Source: Pedobacter sp. KBS0701 (GTDB taxonomy: Bacteria > Bacteroidota > Bacteroidia > Sphingobacteriales > Sphingobacteriaceae). From it: a DNA stretch of 64,000 bases. The notes under the pieces are model-generated. The model searched no databases and was not told the origin of the DNA. It was given only the letters and a program-made list of their open reading frames with translations. The position numbers were made by a program, and so were the translations under genes. The stretch lies in NCBI RefSeq assembly GCF_005938645.2, contig NZ_CP042171.1, forward strand, positions 4,278,001 through 4,342,000, in the 5' to 3' direction. This document shows positions 8,717 to 18,011 of the stretch, piece by piece; the first letter of the stretch is position 1, and each line of letters starts with the position of its first letter.

Positions 8717-9000
8717 AACCAATCAGAATTTAACTCCTGACATTTTTCTTTTGAGTTTAAAAAATTGTTAATTCTCTGCTATATTCCTGTTATGTATACA
8801 CTAAATGGCTGCTCATACCATTTCCGATCTGGATCATAACCACTCTTAATCTTTACAAGAATCATACTGGTAGCCAATATTTTAGCCACTAAAATGTAAC
8901 ACGTTTGATACTTTGGCACAGCTTTTGGATTAGCATGGACAATTAACAAACAGGATTAAACCTGAAAATTTAAACAAGATTTTTATAAAAGAAAAATATC
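8717..9000. other. Intergenic region with a sigma-54-like element
   Basis: These 284 bases contain no ORF that I can support. The only notable structure is the TTGGCAC-type site at 8912-8927, listed separately. The AT-rich leader from about 8940 to 9000 is presumably the 5' untranslated region of the barrel gene. Confidence 0.5.
8912..8927 (+). promoter_or_regulatory. Sigma-54-like -24/-12 element upstream of the OM barrel gene
   Basis: TTGGCACAGCTTTTGG matches the sigma-54 consensus TTGGCACR-N4-TTGC with correct GG-to-G spacing, except that the -12 GC reads GG. The predicted start would be near 8939, about 60 bases before the ATG at 9001. No canonical TAnnTTTG box was seen in this leader. 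Confidence 0.35.
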
Positions 9001-9708
9001 ATGAAAAAGTTACTATTAAGCGCATCAATCATTTTATTGGCAACAGGTGCTTTCGCACAAAATACCATGACGGGTAGTGATGCGAGATTTGGAATAAAAG
9101 CCGGAGTAAACTTGGCAAGATTTCACGCAAGCGGTACTGATGGCAGTACATCATTCAACGACAATGCCAAGGACAATGTTGGCTTTAATGTTACTGCATT
9201 TGCTGATTTCGGTGTAGGAAACAATTTCTTCATTCAACCTGGTGTATCCTTACAGAATAAAGGCAGCAAATTTGAGGAAACGAGAACAGTTGGTGGCATT
9301 ACCAATACAACCACTAACAAAGTAAATTTGATGGCTATTGAAGTACCTGTAAATGCAGTTTTCAGAATTCCTACAGGTGATGCCGGTGCTGTACAAATTT
9401 CAGCAGGCCCTTATATTGGATTTAACATATCAGGAAAAAACAAATTCGAAACAGTTACAACTGGTGGCGCTGCTGCAGGAACAATATCTGATGAAAATGA
9501 TTTAAAATTTGGTTCAACCACCGATAAAAACTATTCGTCTACAGAGTTTGGTGCCAACTTCGGTTTAGCATATCGTACCAACTCTGGATTTTTAGTGGGT
9601 GCTAATTATGGTTTAGGTTTATCAAACCTGGTACCTAAAGATTCTAGATCTGGAGATGGTAAATTAACTAACCGTGTATTAGGCTTCTCAGTTGGTTATT
9701 CATTTTAA
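9001..9708 (+). CDS. Outer-membrane beta-barrel protein (PorT/OmpX-like, PF13568 type)
   Basis: This is a 235-residue protein with a standard signal peptide ending GAFAQ (about residue 20). The mature part alternates hydrophobic and polar residues with Gly-rich turns, in segments such as FGIKAGVNLARF, FFIQPGVSLQNKGSKF, VQISAGPYIGFNISGK, TEFGANFGLAYR and VLGFSVGYSF. The final aromatic Phe is typical of outer-membrane barrels. An 8- to 10-strand barrel is expected and its function is unknown. The gene stands alone and ends at a strong bidirectional terminator shared with the porin gene. Confidence 0.88.
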   Translation: MKKLLLSASIILLATGAFAQNTMTGSDARFGIKAGVNLARFHASGTDGSTSFNDNAKDNVGFNVTAFADFGVGNNFFIQPGVSLQNKGSKFEETRTVGGITNTTTNKVNLMAIEVPVNAVFRIPTGDAGAVQISAGPYIGFNISGKNKFETVTTGGAAAGTISDENDLKFGSTTDKNYSSTEFGANFGLAYRTNSGFLVGANYGLGLSNLVPKDSRSGDGKLTNRVLGFSVGYSF

Positions 9709-9724
9709 GCAAAGCCTTAAACAT

Positions 9725-9763
9725 AAAAAACCTTCCCGAATTTTATACCGGGAAGGTTTTTTT
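9725..9763. terminator. Bidirectional terminator between convergent genes
   Basis: The stem CCTTCCCG (9731-9738) pairs with CGGGAAGG (9749-9756), flanked by A6 on the left and T7 on the right. It can therefore terminate both the barrel gene (plus) and the lpxK-punA-porin operon (minus). Confidence 0.9.
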
Positions 9764-9778
9764 ATGCTTTTTAAATTA

Positions 9779-11785
9779 TTAATCGTAAAAGTTCCAGCTT
9801 ACCCCAAATTTTAACAAGGCATCTTGCATAGGGTACCTGTTTACCGTGTAATAACCCGGTTGAAATAAACCCTGATTTACAAAATCATATTTAACAAAGA
9901 TATTAGCTCTTTTTAAATTTGCCTTAAAAAAGACATCAATTACTGGTCTTGAGATCAGATTTGTCGGATTACGCTCATCAATATAAAATTGAGCCGTTGC
10001 TGGTGAATATAAGTAATTTGCATATTCTGAATTATACCTCACATCAAATCCCACATTAGCTTTTAATACTTTGAAAAACGTATTATCAAAATAAATACTG
10101 TTATAAGTATAAAGTTCGGGTGTTCTTAATACGGCATTTTTATCTGTTTTTTGATAAGCGATATAGTTTTCCATCACAAATCTACCAAACCTGGTTTTCT
10201 TTGATACATCCAACCTGATTAAGCTAATATCTGCAGTAGCTTGTTTTGGTAAAATAGCATTTGTGTTATTGGTCTGATCAGCTGCAAAATAAACATAGTT
10301 ACTGGTTAAGTAATAATTGGCTCCCGCAGTAAAACCATACTTATCATTGATATAGTTGAATGATAAATTGGCGATTTTAGTATTCTTAAAATCACTGTTT
10401 GTCCATTGGTAATGATTGCCGTGATAGTAATTAAAAATAGCCGCCGGGGTTTGGTTTTGCGCGTATGCACCCAATTCTATTCTCCCAATGGTTTTACCTA
10501 AAAGAATTTTACTTTTTGCCTCGTATAAATAATCGCCGGCATTTTCACCTTGCAAAATTTGCTGTACATCTAAATTGAAATCGATATTGTTAGAGAACCG
10601 ATAACCCGCTGCACCTAAAATGGTAATGTTCTGATAAGCAAATCTACTGTGTTCATAATTGGTTCCATCTTGTTTCATACCAAGATATTCATGTCTGTAA
10701 TAATCGTGTCTTATGCCTGCATCAACCTTTAATTCATTTTTAATAACCGAACTGTTTTTGGGTCTTAAAAAGAAACTATAAATAAATTCATTTTTGATAT
10801 GTTTTACGTGGGTCGAATCATTGGTAAATATTGTACTCGCAATGCCTGGAGGCAGCACATTATTAACATCAGTTCCATTTTTGTAAAAATCAAAACTGTC
10901 GTTATTATACTCAAATGTATACGAAACCTTATTGGTTGGTAAAACCGCATTGTTAACATTCGCAGAGGTATCTATCCTGCCAACATAATAGGTTTGCTTT
11001 AAGAAAACGGTGTTTTTACGGTACAAATTTCTTGAATCTGATAAATTTATGGGTTCCGCCTCTCTGTCAATTTTAGAATAGCCCGGATCGAATAAACCTG
11101 TAGCTACCGTAGAGCCATTCTCGTAAGCACGCATGGTATTAAAAATTGCCGATGCCCACATATTATAACGTTTGCTGGGCGATTGGTACCAGGAAAATAC
11201 AGCGACATTCAGATTATCGCCCCGCTGCCTGGCATAAAAACCCTTAGAATCGCCCCGGTTAAAATTAACTCCAACGTTCCAGTTTTTTTTAATATTCTGC
11301 GTATGTATAGCCCTGAAAAGCTGTTCTTTTTGACCTGCACTCACAAAATATAAGCTGGTAAAGGGAGTTCTGGCCTGGTAGTAAATAATATCTTCTGGTG
11401 TTAAAGCATAATAATCAAGTGAATGAAATCCTGCATCAAAACCAATCCTTTTACTTGGCTCGTACAATAAAGGCCTCGCTGCCAGGCCCATATTACCATT
11501 GCTAATGGTTGGGTGCAAGGGTTGTAAAAGCGGACTATAATTTTGAATATTGGTTGTGGAAGTATCTAAGGGCAGCAGCACAATACTATCTTTAGCTAAG
11601 GATAACTTAGTAAACCGGATATATTTTGCGGTAAAAACAACGGAGTCCTTTCCCGAATCTAATTTTTTCCGAACAGAATCGAGTTCCTTATTGGTACCCA
11701 CACTCGTTTTTAAATCTTGTGCAAATGCTTTGTTAATGCCTAGCAGCAGGAACAGAAAAAAACAGATTTTAACGGCTTTATGCAT
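9779..11785 (-). CDS. Putative beta-barrel porin
   Basis: This is a 668-residue outer-membrane protein with a signal peptide (about 1-22, ending INKAFAQ). Its middle carries the block typical of the Bacteroidota 'putative porin' family: FHSLDYYALTPEDIIYY, followed by FTSLYFVSAGQKEQLF and NWNVGVNFNRGDSKGFY. The rest is a long run of amphipathic strands ending in FGVSWNFYD. A 14- to 20-strand barrel is inferred. Its start codon is one base after the punA stop, so it is the last gene of the lpxK-punA-porin operon. The substrate is unknown; the punA link hints at nucleosides but this is speculative. Confidence 0.88.
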   Translation of the reverse strand: MHKAVKICFFLFLLLGINKAFAQDLKTSVGTNKELDSVRKKLDSGKDSVVFTAKYIRFTKLSLAKDSIVLLPLDTSTTNIQNYSPLLQPLHPTISNGNMGLAARPLLYEPSKRIGFDAGFHSLDYYALTPEDIIYYQARTPFTSLYFVSAGQKEQLFRAIHTQNIKKNWNVGVNFNRGDSKGFYARQRGDNLNVAVFSWYQSPSKRYNMWASAIFNTMRAYENGSTVATGLFDPGYSKIDREAEPINLSDSRNLYRKNTVFLKQTYYVGRIDTSANVNNAVLPTNKVSYTFEYNNDSFDFYKNGTDVNNVLPPGIASTIFTNDSTHVKHIKNEFIYSFFLRPKNSSVIKNELKVDAGIRHDYYRHEYLGMKQDGTNYEHSRFAYQNITILGAAGYRFSNNIDFNLDVQQILQGENAGDYLYEAKSKILLGKTIGRIELGAYAQNQTPAAIFNYYHGNHYQWTNSDFKNTKIANLSFNYINDKYGFTAGANYYLTSNYVYFAADQTNNTNAILPKQATADISLIRLDVSKKTRFGRFVMENYIAYQKTDKNAVLRTPELYTYNSIYFDNTFFKVLKANVGFDVRYNSEYANYLYSPATAQFYIDERNPTNLISRPVIDVFFKANLKRANIFVKYDFVNQGLFQPGYYTVNRYPMQDALLKFGVSWNFYD

Positions 11786-11786
11786 C

Positions 11787-12602
11787 TTATAGTTCAGAAA
11801 TTAAGCGGGTTAAAATCTCAGTCATTTTAGGCTCGGCCTTAGCTGCTGCAGCTAAAATTTCATCTAAATTAAAGGGTTGCAGATCTTCTGGAAAACCTTC
11901 ATCCGTTAATACGGAGATGGCAAAAACAGGTAAACCAGCGTGGTTGGCCACAATAACTTCGGGCACGGTACTCATGCCAACTGCATCAGCGCCAATTAAA
12001 CGCAGGTATTTGTATTCGGCTTTGGTTTCTAAATTCGGACCAGAAACCGCAACGTATATCCCTTTATGGCACCTAATATCAACATCTTTAGCTATCTCCA
12101 GCGCTTTGGCTATGATATCGCGTTTATAAGGCTGGCTCATATCTGGAAAACGTGGACCTAATTCGCTCTCAATTAAACCGCGCAACGGGTTATCTGGCTG
12201 CAAATTAATATGATCATCGATAATCATTAAATCACCCTTTTTAAACTCAGGATTTAATGAGCCCGCAGCATTAGATACAATTAAGTTTTCGATACCCAAA
12301 CCTTTCATCACCCTAACCGGGAAGGTGATCTGTTGCATGCTATAACCCTCGTAATAATGTAAGCGCCCCTGCATGGCAATAATCTTTTTCCCGTTCAATG
12401 TTCCAAAAATTAGTTTCCCGCTGTGGAACTCTAAAGTAGAAATTGGAAAATTTGGAATATTAGAATACATCAGTTGATGCTCTATTTCGATCTCTTTTAC
12501 CAGGCCACCCAAGCCAGTACCTAAAATAATGCCTATTTCTGGCTTAAAGTTTTCTGTTTTACGTTTTATATATTCAACGGTTTCTTCTATTGCTCTTAAC
12601 AT
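11787..12602 (-). CDS. punA: Purine nucleoside phosphorylase
   Basis: This is a 271-residue trimeric-type phosphorylase that splits purine nucleosides with phosphate into base and ribose-1-phosphate. The phosphate-binding GTGLGGL loop (about 28-34), the GRLHYYEGYS block, the SNAAGSLN segment and VSGPNLETKAEY are all visible. The purine-specificity position that is usually Asn in this subfamily reads Asp (VLTDEG), a substitution associated with acceptance of 6-aminopurines in the related MTA phosphorylases. The first 29 bases overlap the end of lpxK, and the stop is one base from the porin start, so the three genes are probably translated as one unit. Confidence 0.95.
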   Translation of the reverse strand: MLRAIEETVEYIKRKTENFKPEIGIILGTGLGGLVKEIEIEHQLMYSNIPNFPISTLEFHSGKLIFGTLNGKKIIAMQGRLHYYEGYSMQQITFPVRVMKGLGIENLIVSNAAGSLNPEFKKGDLMIIDDHINLQPDNPLRGLIESELGPRFPDMSQPYKRDIIAKALEIAKDVDIRCHKGIYVAVSGPNLETKAEYKYLRLIGADAVGMSTVPEVIVANHAGLPVFAISVLTDEGFPEDLQPFNLDEILAAAAKAEPKMTEILTRLISEL

Positions 12603-13635
12603 ATTTTAAAATGAGTTCGTCAAAGTTAATCTTATCTTCTTCAAATAATTCAACCTCAATGGGTAAATAATATACAGGTAAATCTACCAGTAAATCTTTA
12701 AATCCGGTAGCTCTTAAACGCTTGCTATCCTTTTCTGTTGTGATAATGATTTTATCTTTTTTAACACTGGCCATAAAAGCCGATTTAAACTTATCAATAT
12801 CATCATTTTTAAAAGCATAATGATCAGGAAATTCTTTGTGTTTAATGGTTCCTGCATATTTTTCAAGCTCTTCTATTAACGGATTGGGATTTGCTATTCC
12901 GGTGAGCAGGAAAATTTCGAAACCTTTAACAGACTCCAGCGTTTGGCATTCGTTATGGTATAAATGGATAAGATCGCCATATTTTAGATAAGAATGTAAT
13001 ACAGGTTGATTTGCGTTTGGCTGTAACTCATTTATCGAGGCTTGCCGGGCAACATTTAACAGCGGAACAGGCGATTTCGTGACCAACAAAACATCTGCCC
13101 TTTTACGGGAAGAGAAAACATCTCTTAAATTACCGGCAGGTAATAAAAACTGTAAAGTACCCAGCTTTCTAAACTCGAAAAGCAAAATATTAAATCCTGC
13201 GTTTACAGCGCGGTGCTGAAAGGCATCATCAAGGATAATTAAATCATGATTGTCTTTTAATTGCTTAATCCCTTTCACGCGGTCTTCGCAAACCGCAACG
13301 GTAACAGCCGCAAATTTTTGGTAGTACTGTAAAGGTTCATCTCCTATCGTTTCGGCAGTTGCAGCACTATCTGCAAATATAAAACCTTTCGTTTTACGGC
13401 CATAACCCCTGCTTAAAATGGCGATCTTGTAATCGGCCAACAACCTTACCAAATATTCTGTTGTTGGTGTTTTACCCGATCCGCCAACAGCCAAATTGCC
13501 TACACAGATTACCGGCAGATCAAACTTTACAGATCGCATAAATCCCCAGTCGTAAAGTTTTTTACGGAGAATAATGACTATTCCGTAAATGATTGAAAAA
13601 GGAAGCAATAAAAGGCGTAGATAATTAAGTAGCAT
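12574..13635 (-). CDS. lpxK: Tetraacyldisaccharide 4'-kinase
   Basis: LpxK phosphorylates the 4' position of the lipid A disaccharide precursor at the inner membrane, the sixth step of lipid A synthesis. The 353-residue protein has an N-terminal membrane-associating helix (about 3-24), then a Walker A AVGGSGKTPTTEY (about 49-61). ILSRGYGRK and the DDAFQHR motif follow, and a C-terminal FPDHYAF segment is present. Its length fits the family. It is the first gene of the operon with punA and the porin. It overlaps punA by 29 bases in a different frame, which suggests translational coupling. Confidence 0.96.
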   Translation of the reverse strand: MLLNYLRLLLLPFSIIYGIVIILRKKLYDWGFMRSVKFDLPVICVGNLAVGGSGKTPTTEYLVRLLADYKIAILSRGYGRKTKGFIFADSAATAETIGDEPLQYYQKFAAVTVAVCEDRVKGIKQLKDNHDLIILDDAFQHRAVNAGFNILLFEFRKLGTLQFLLPAGNLRDVFSSRKRADVLLVTKSPVPLLNVARQASINELQPNANQPVLHSYLKYGDLIHLYHNECQTLESVKGFEIFLLTGIANPNPLIEELEKYAGTIKHKEFPDHYAFKNDDIDKFKSAFMASVKKDKIIITTEKDSKRLRATGFKDLLVDLPVYYLPIEVELFEEDKINFDELILKYVKSNRRNR

Positions 13636-13876
13636 GTTCGTGGTTTCAAAAATACTGATTATTTAAAAAAGAAAGGCATAACCTGGTCTAATGCCCAATA
13701 AGGCAACCATTGAGTGAGGGAAATGGTTTGGAAAGATGTAAAATGGAAGATGGATGATGGAATGACCAATAATCAATTTCCAATGATCAATAATCGAAAC
13801 TAGTTTGAGTGTTTGGAGCTGGGCGTTTAGAGTACAATTAACCGATTAACCCCAATGAACGAATGATCCGATGAAT

Positions 13877-15034
13877 TTAAAATTGTTCCAAAATATCCTG
13901 ATCCGATTTATAGGTTTCGACAATTACCTCCGGAATCGTTAAGTTATGTTTTTGATAAAGTACTACCCAAAACCCGGCATTGTTCTTTTTAGGATATTGA
14001 TAAAAATCCTGTCTAAGTTTTAAGGTAGAATAGTTGTTGCTGTTTTTTAGTTCCGGATCGATATTTTCCAGAAAAATCAGTTCCATCTCTGCCGAAGGTT
14101 CTCCTTCCGAAAATAACCCGGCCACTACATTACACTTTAAATACGTAGAAGATAACTTCGACAAACCATTATCGATGGTATAGTTTTGCCTGTTTATCCA
14201 GATCATGCTTTTGTTTATTGTAGCAATATTGCTTTCCATTCCTTTAATCAGGTGTTTATCTACTGTGATAAAAATCCATCCATTCTTGCGTTTATACAAT
14301 ACATTTCTTACCCTTGTGAAAGAGATCTTATAACATTTTGACCCTTCATACTCAACCTGTCCTTCAATTTCGTAATCATTATCCTCGCTGAGCATATTAT
14401 CGCTGAGATTACTTACAAAATAAGATTTGAGCTCAATTCTTAAATCAACAGCGTAGTTAATCTTCACACCTCCTGTTTTTTTGAGCTCCTTAAGCCTTCT
14501 TAATCCTTCAAGCTGTAACCTGATATCGTTTTTATATTCATCAGTATGGAGGTTAAATAATCCCTCGGCATAACTATAATACTTACCATCTTTTACCATA
14601 TACTGCCTGCATAACAATTTTTCGCTCACCACCCCAGTATCGGCAAGGTGCGCGACTGCATTTTTAATTAAAGTAGAAGCAAAATTGGCTGCATAAATAT
14701 GTACATCGTCCAGTTTAATGTATTTGTCTTTTAGCTTAACCATGAGGTCACTGGTACTGCTGCGCTCATCAACTTTAACGGAATGGCTTTCGTAACCCAC
14801 CGAACTGAAGGAAAGCGACTGACCTTTATTTAAGGAATCTATTTTAAAGCTGAAGTTTCCTTCAGAATCGCTCAGGGCAATTAATTTCTGCTTATTATAA
14901 ATGGATACGGATGCGATACCTTTATTAGTTTCATTAACTACTTGTCCCTTAATAAGCTGTTGCGCCCAGGCGCGGGGGAAGGTGAAAAAGCAGCCAATTA
15001 TAATTGATAATATGATTTTTGAGCGATATGACAT
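13877..15034 (-). CDS. Secreted CarboxypepD_reg-like protein
   Basis: This is a 385-residue envelope protein. It has a signal peptide (about 1-25, ending PRAWAQ), then a carboxypeptidase regulatory-like Ig domain (about 27-105) with the typical IKGQVVNETNKGIASVSIYN start and SVGYESHSV strand. A C-terminal 270-residue region is of unknown family and ends in a WVVLYQKHNLT/IPEVIVETY segment. In Bacteroidota this first domain often precedes outer-membrane or stress-linked modules. No TonB plug or catalytic motif is seen. It is a single gene, divergent from the sterol-desaturase-family gene. Confidence 0.8.
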   Translation of the reverse strand: MSYRSKIILSIIIGCFFTFPRAWAQQLIKGQVVNETNKGIASVSIYNKQKLIALSDSEGNFSFKIDSLNKGQSLSFSSVGYESHSVKVDERSSTSDLMVKLKDKYIKLDDVHIYAANFASTLIKNAVAHLADTGVVSEKLLCRQYMVKDGKYYSYAEGLFNLHTDEYKNDIRLQLEGLRRLKELKKTGGVKINYAVDLRIELKSYFVSNLSDNMLSEDNDYEIEGQVEYEGSKCYKISFTRVRNVLYKRKNGWIFITVDKHLIKGMESNIATINKSMIWINRQNYTIDNGLSKLSSTYLKCNVVAGLFSEGEPSAEMELIFLENIDPELKNSNNYSTLKLRQDFYQYPKKNNAGFWVVLYQKHNLTIPEVIVETYKSDQDILEQF

Positions 15035-15254
15035 AGGTAGATTAAGGCTTTACCAGCTAATATTTGGTTATTTCAGGTGTAAAATAATTATTCTCTTTAA
15101 ATAACAAAAATATACAGGGTTAAATCGGGCGTTCGCCGCAGGGCGTTTGTTGTCAGTTAACCATTAAACAGTGAACCATTGACCAGCTAACAAATTTATT
15201 CAACCATAATTTATCTTTTTTTATTATCATTGTTATCTACCAAAACATATTTTA

Positions 15255-16394
15255 ATGTCACCAAACAAAAGATTAGTAGTGGGCCAGGGCCAGATTAGTG
15301 GATATATTTCTATTTTTTTAGCTGCATTAGCGCTTTTAGGCATCCTGTGTTTTCATTATCCGGAAAAGCTAACCACGCCCGAATTCCGTGAAATATATAC
15401 AAAAAACAGCATGGAAATTCTAATGCTTGCTGGTGTTATAGGCTGTTTCTTTTTTTCATTATTAAGCTTAATCCTTAGCAAAAAACTAAAATGGGCCTGG
15501 CCGGGCTTTGTGCTTGGCGCCCTGGCAGTAATACTGGGTGCTTTAAGCGTAGAAGGCAGGGATGTTGCCAAATCGAACTGGCATTTTGGCTTGGATTGGA
15601 TGATTTTAGATTTGCTTTTAATGGTGGCCATTTTTGTCCCCTTAGAATTATTCTTTCCAAAAAACAATGGGCAAACCAAATTCCACGAAGAATGGCGTAC
15701 CGATTTGACCTATTTTGTTATCAGCCATTTGTTCATCCAGTTTTTCGGTATCATTACGCAAAAGCCTGCCGTATTATTTTTTGGTTGGATAGGATTAGAT
15801 AAATTGCATAGCTGGGTGCAGGGCCTCCCCTTCATAGTTGCTTTATTTTTGGCTTTTTTCAGTACCGATTTGTTTCAGTATTGGGCACATCGTTTTTTCC
15901 ACACCCGTGTAGCCCTTTGGCGCTTCCACTCCATACACCATTCTACACAAAATATGGATTGGCTGGCCGGAAGCCGTACCCATTTTATCGACATCTTTTT
16001 TACTAGGGCTATGACTTTCATACCACTTTATGTGCTAGGCTTTTCATCTACCGTTTTCAATGTGTACATTATATTTATTGCTATCCATGCCGTGCTGATC
16101 CATGCCAATACCAGGATTAACTTTGGCCCGCTAAAATACATATTTACTACCCCTCAATATCACCATTGGCACCATTGCGAAGATCCTGAATATTATGGGC
16201 ATAATTTCGCTTCCATATTCCCTTTTATTGATATGATGTTCGGCACCTATTATTTACCAGGCAAAGAATGGCCAGCCGGAACAGGTGTGCATGAAGCCTC
16301 TTATCCGAAGGGTTTTGTTAAACAATCTATTTATCCCTTTACTAAAAGTCCGTTTGATACCGATTTGAATATGGAAGAACGGAGTGATAGATAA
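15255..16394 (+). CDS. Sterol desaturase / fatty acid hydroxylase family membrane protein
   Basis: This 379-residue integral membrane di-iron enzyme has about six hydrophobic segments. The histidine clusters of the fatty acid hydroxylase superfamily are present: HRFFH (about 214-218), HSIHHS (about 225-230), a mid-region HANTRINFG, and HHWHH (about 302-306). These bind two irons for O2-dependent hydroxylation or desaturation of lipids. The actual lipid substrate cannot be told from sequence. It lies upstream of the polyketide operon in the same direction, but 486 bases of repeat-like sequence separate them, so co-transcription is doubtful. Confidence 0.9.
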   Translation: MSPNKRLVVGQGQISGYISIFLAALALLGILCFHYPEKLTTPEFREIYTKNSMEILMLAGVIGCFFFSLLSLILSKKLKWAWPGFVLGALAVILGALSVEGRDVAKSNWHFGLDWMILDLLLMVAIFVPLELFFPKNNGQTKFHEEWRTDLTYFVISHLFIQFFGIITQKPAVLFFGWIGLDKLHSWVQGLPFIVALFLAFFSTDLFQYWAHRFFHTRVALWRFHSIHHSTQNMDWLAGSRTHFIDIFFTRAMTFIPLYVLGFSSTVFNVYIIFIAIHAVLIHANTRINFGPLKYIFTTPQYHHWHHCEDPEYYGHNFASIFPFIDMMFGTYYLPGKEWPAGTGVHEASYPKGFVKQSIYPFTKSPFDTDLNMEERSDR

Positions 16395-16880
16395 AAAAGG
16401 CACTAATACTCATTGCTATGGAGCTTTGGATAACCCATCGTTTTTAACGATGAAAATCGTTAAGCGATTCTTATATAAGTGATAAATACATCCTAATAAT
16501 TAGGAAAGCAGGGCCAGCAAACATAATTAATGTTAGCCGGGCTTTCCGCTAAATCTTTTGTTATAGAAAAACAAAAGTATACCACTGCAATCCCGTTTAA
16601 TCAGAACTTGCAGTGCTATTATTAAAGGTTTTGAACCCAGTTTCAAACTGATAACATTCCTATCAGATGATAATATCTACCAGCACGCTATCTACACGCC
16701 CAGCTCCGTGACCTCGGTGTCTTCTCCCGGCGACCTATGTGGTTAAAACTATGATGTAATCGTAAAACTATTTCTTTAATGCTTTAGTCTTAGTGAAAAC
16801 ATGATGTTCTGTATGGTTAAAAAATCTAAGGTGGAACAAACGCCTCATTAAAGTGTTATATTAGCGTTCCATCTCATTTT
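16395..16880. repeat. Gene-free region with several hairpins before the polyketide operon
   Basis: No ORF is credible in these 486 bases. CATCGTT/AACGATG (16436-16442 and 16446-16452) forms a small perfect hairpin. A longer imperfect hairpin spans 16503-16547, with outer GGAAAGC/GCTTTCC and inner AACAT/ATGTT arms. The sequence after it (GCTTTCCGCTAAATC and following) resembles degenerate intergenic repeats common in Sphingobacteriaceae. I could not identify a convincing promoter for the operon starting at 16881. Confidence 0.5.
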
Positions 16881-18005
16881 ATGCAGGCCGAAACAGAAAT
16901 TTTAATTATTGGTGGTGGATTGGCAGGTTTAACAGCAGCACTTCACCTGAATAAGGTGGGTTTAAAGGTTACATTGATCGAGAAAGATACTTATCCCCAC
17001 CATAAAGTTTGCGGCGAATATATTTCAAACGAGGTAAACCCTTATTTTGAATGGCTAGGCCTGGATATCGAAAATCTTGCACCTGCACTCATCAGCGACC
17101 TGCTTTTCACCTCAAATCTTGGAAAAAGTATACAGACAAAATTGCCGCTGGGTGGTTTTGGTTTAAGCAGGTATACCATCGATCATTATTTGTATACCGA
17201 ACTGATCAGGAGAAAGGTAAGCATCGTTCATGACCGTGTTGTAGAAATAAATTTTGCCAATAATCAATTTACAGTAGCAACTGCTAATAACGTTTTTATG
17301 GCAGCTTACGTTATTGGCGCGTATGGAAAAAGATCAGCCATTGATATTAAGTTAAACCGGAGTTTCATTAATAAACAATCGCCCTATCTGGCAATTAAAG
17401 CACATTACAAGGCCGATTTTCCGAATAACCTGGTTAGCCTGCATAATTTTCAAGGTGGCTATTGCGGCGTTTCAAGGGTTGAAAATGATCGGTTAAATAT
17501 CTGTTATCTGACCAACTATGAAAGTTTCAAGAAGCACAAAAATCTACTTACCTTCCAGGAAAACGTACTTTACAAAAACAGGCATTTGAAGGCTATTTTT
17601 GAAAATGCAACCAGTTTATTTGATGCTCCGTTAACCATTAGTCAGATCTCTTTTGAGCGTAAAGCGCCCGTACATAACCATGTTTTAATGATTGGTGATA
17701 CTGCGGGATTAATCCATCCGCTTTGCGGAAACGGTATGGCCATGGCTATTCACGCTGCCAAAATTGTTTCAGAACTTTTGCATCAAAGAATCGAAGGTTA
17801 CATCAGTTCGCGTGAAGGACTGGAAGAAAGTTACGCCGCACATTGGAACAGGGAATTTAATAGCCGCTTGAAAATGGGGAGAATCTTATCTTCTTTGCTG
17901 AGAAATACTAAATTCGAAAGTTTAGCCATCAATGCATTGATTAAAATGCCCTTTCTGCTCCATAAAATAATTAAACAAACACATGGCAAGCCCATCACAA
18001 TTTAA
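16881..18005 (+). CDS. FAD-dependent oxidoreductase (geranylgeranyl-reductase/FixC-like) of the type III PKS operon
   Basis: This is a 374-residue flavoprotein. The Rossmann motif ILIIGGGLAGLTAALHL (about 7-23) is followed by the acidic residue of VTLIEKD. The HKVCGEYISNEV block is typical of the geranylgeranyl reductase/FixC branch. A second FAD motif, MIGDTAGLIHPLCGNG, lies at about 270-285. Enzymes of this class act as hydroxylases, halogenases or ene-reductases; I cannot choose from sequence. As first gene of the operon, six bases before the methyltransferase, it is probably a tailoring enzyme for the polyketide, as SrsC is for phenolic lipids in Streptomyces (analogy, not homology proof). 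Confidence 0.88.
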   Translation: MQAETEILIIGGGLAGLTAALHLNKVGLKVTLIEKDTYPHHKVCGEYISNEVNPYFEWLGLDIENLAPALISDLLFTSNLGKSIQTKLPLGGFGLSRYTIDHYLYTELIRRKVSIVHDRVVEINFANNQFTVATANNVFMAAYVIGAYGKRSAIDIKLNRSFINKQSPYLAIKAHYKADFPNNLVSLHNFQGGYCGVSRVENDRLNICYLTNYESFKKHKNLLTFQENVLYKNRHLKAIFENATSLFDAPLTISQISFERKAPVHNHVLMIGDTAGLIHPLCGNGMAMAIHAAKIVSELLHQRIEGYISSREGLEESYAAHWNREFNSRLKMGRILSSLLRNTKFESLAINALIKMPFLLHKIIKQTHGKPITI

Positions 18006-18011
18006 TCATAA

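Noticed and set aside
12574..12602. Overlap of lpxK and punA as a possible frameshift
   Set aside because: Both proteins are full length with normal ends; it is a true overlap of two genes.
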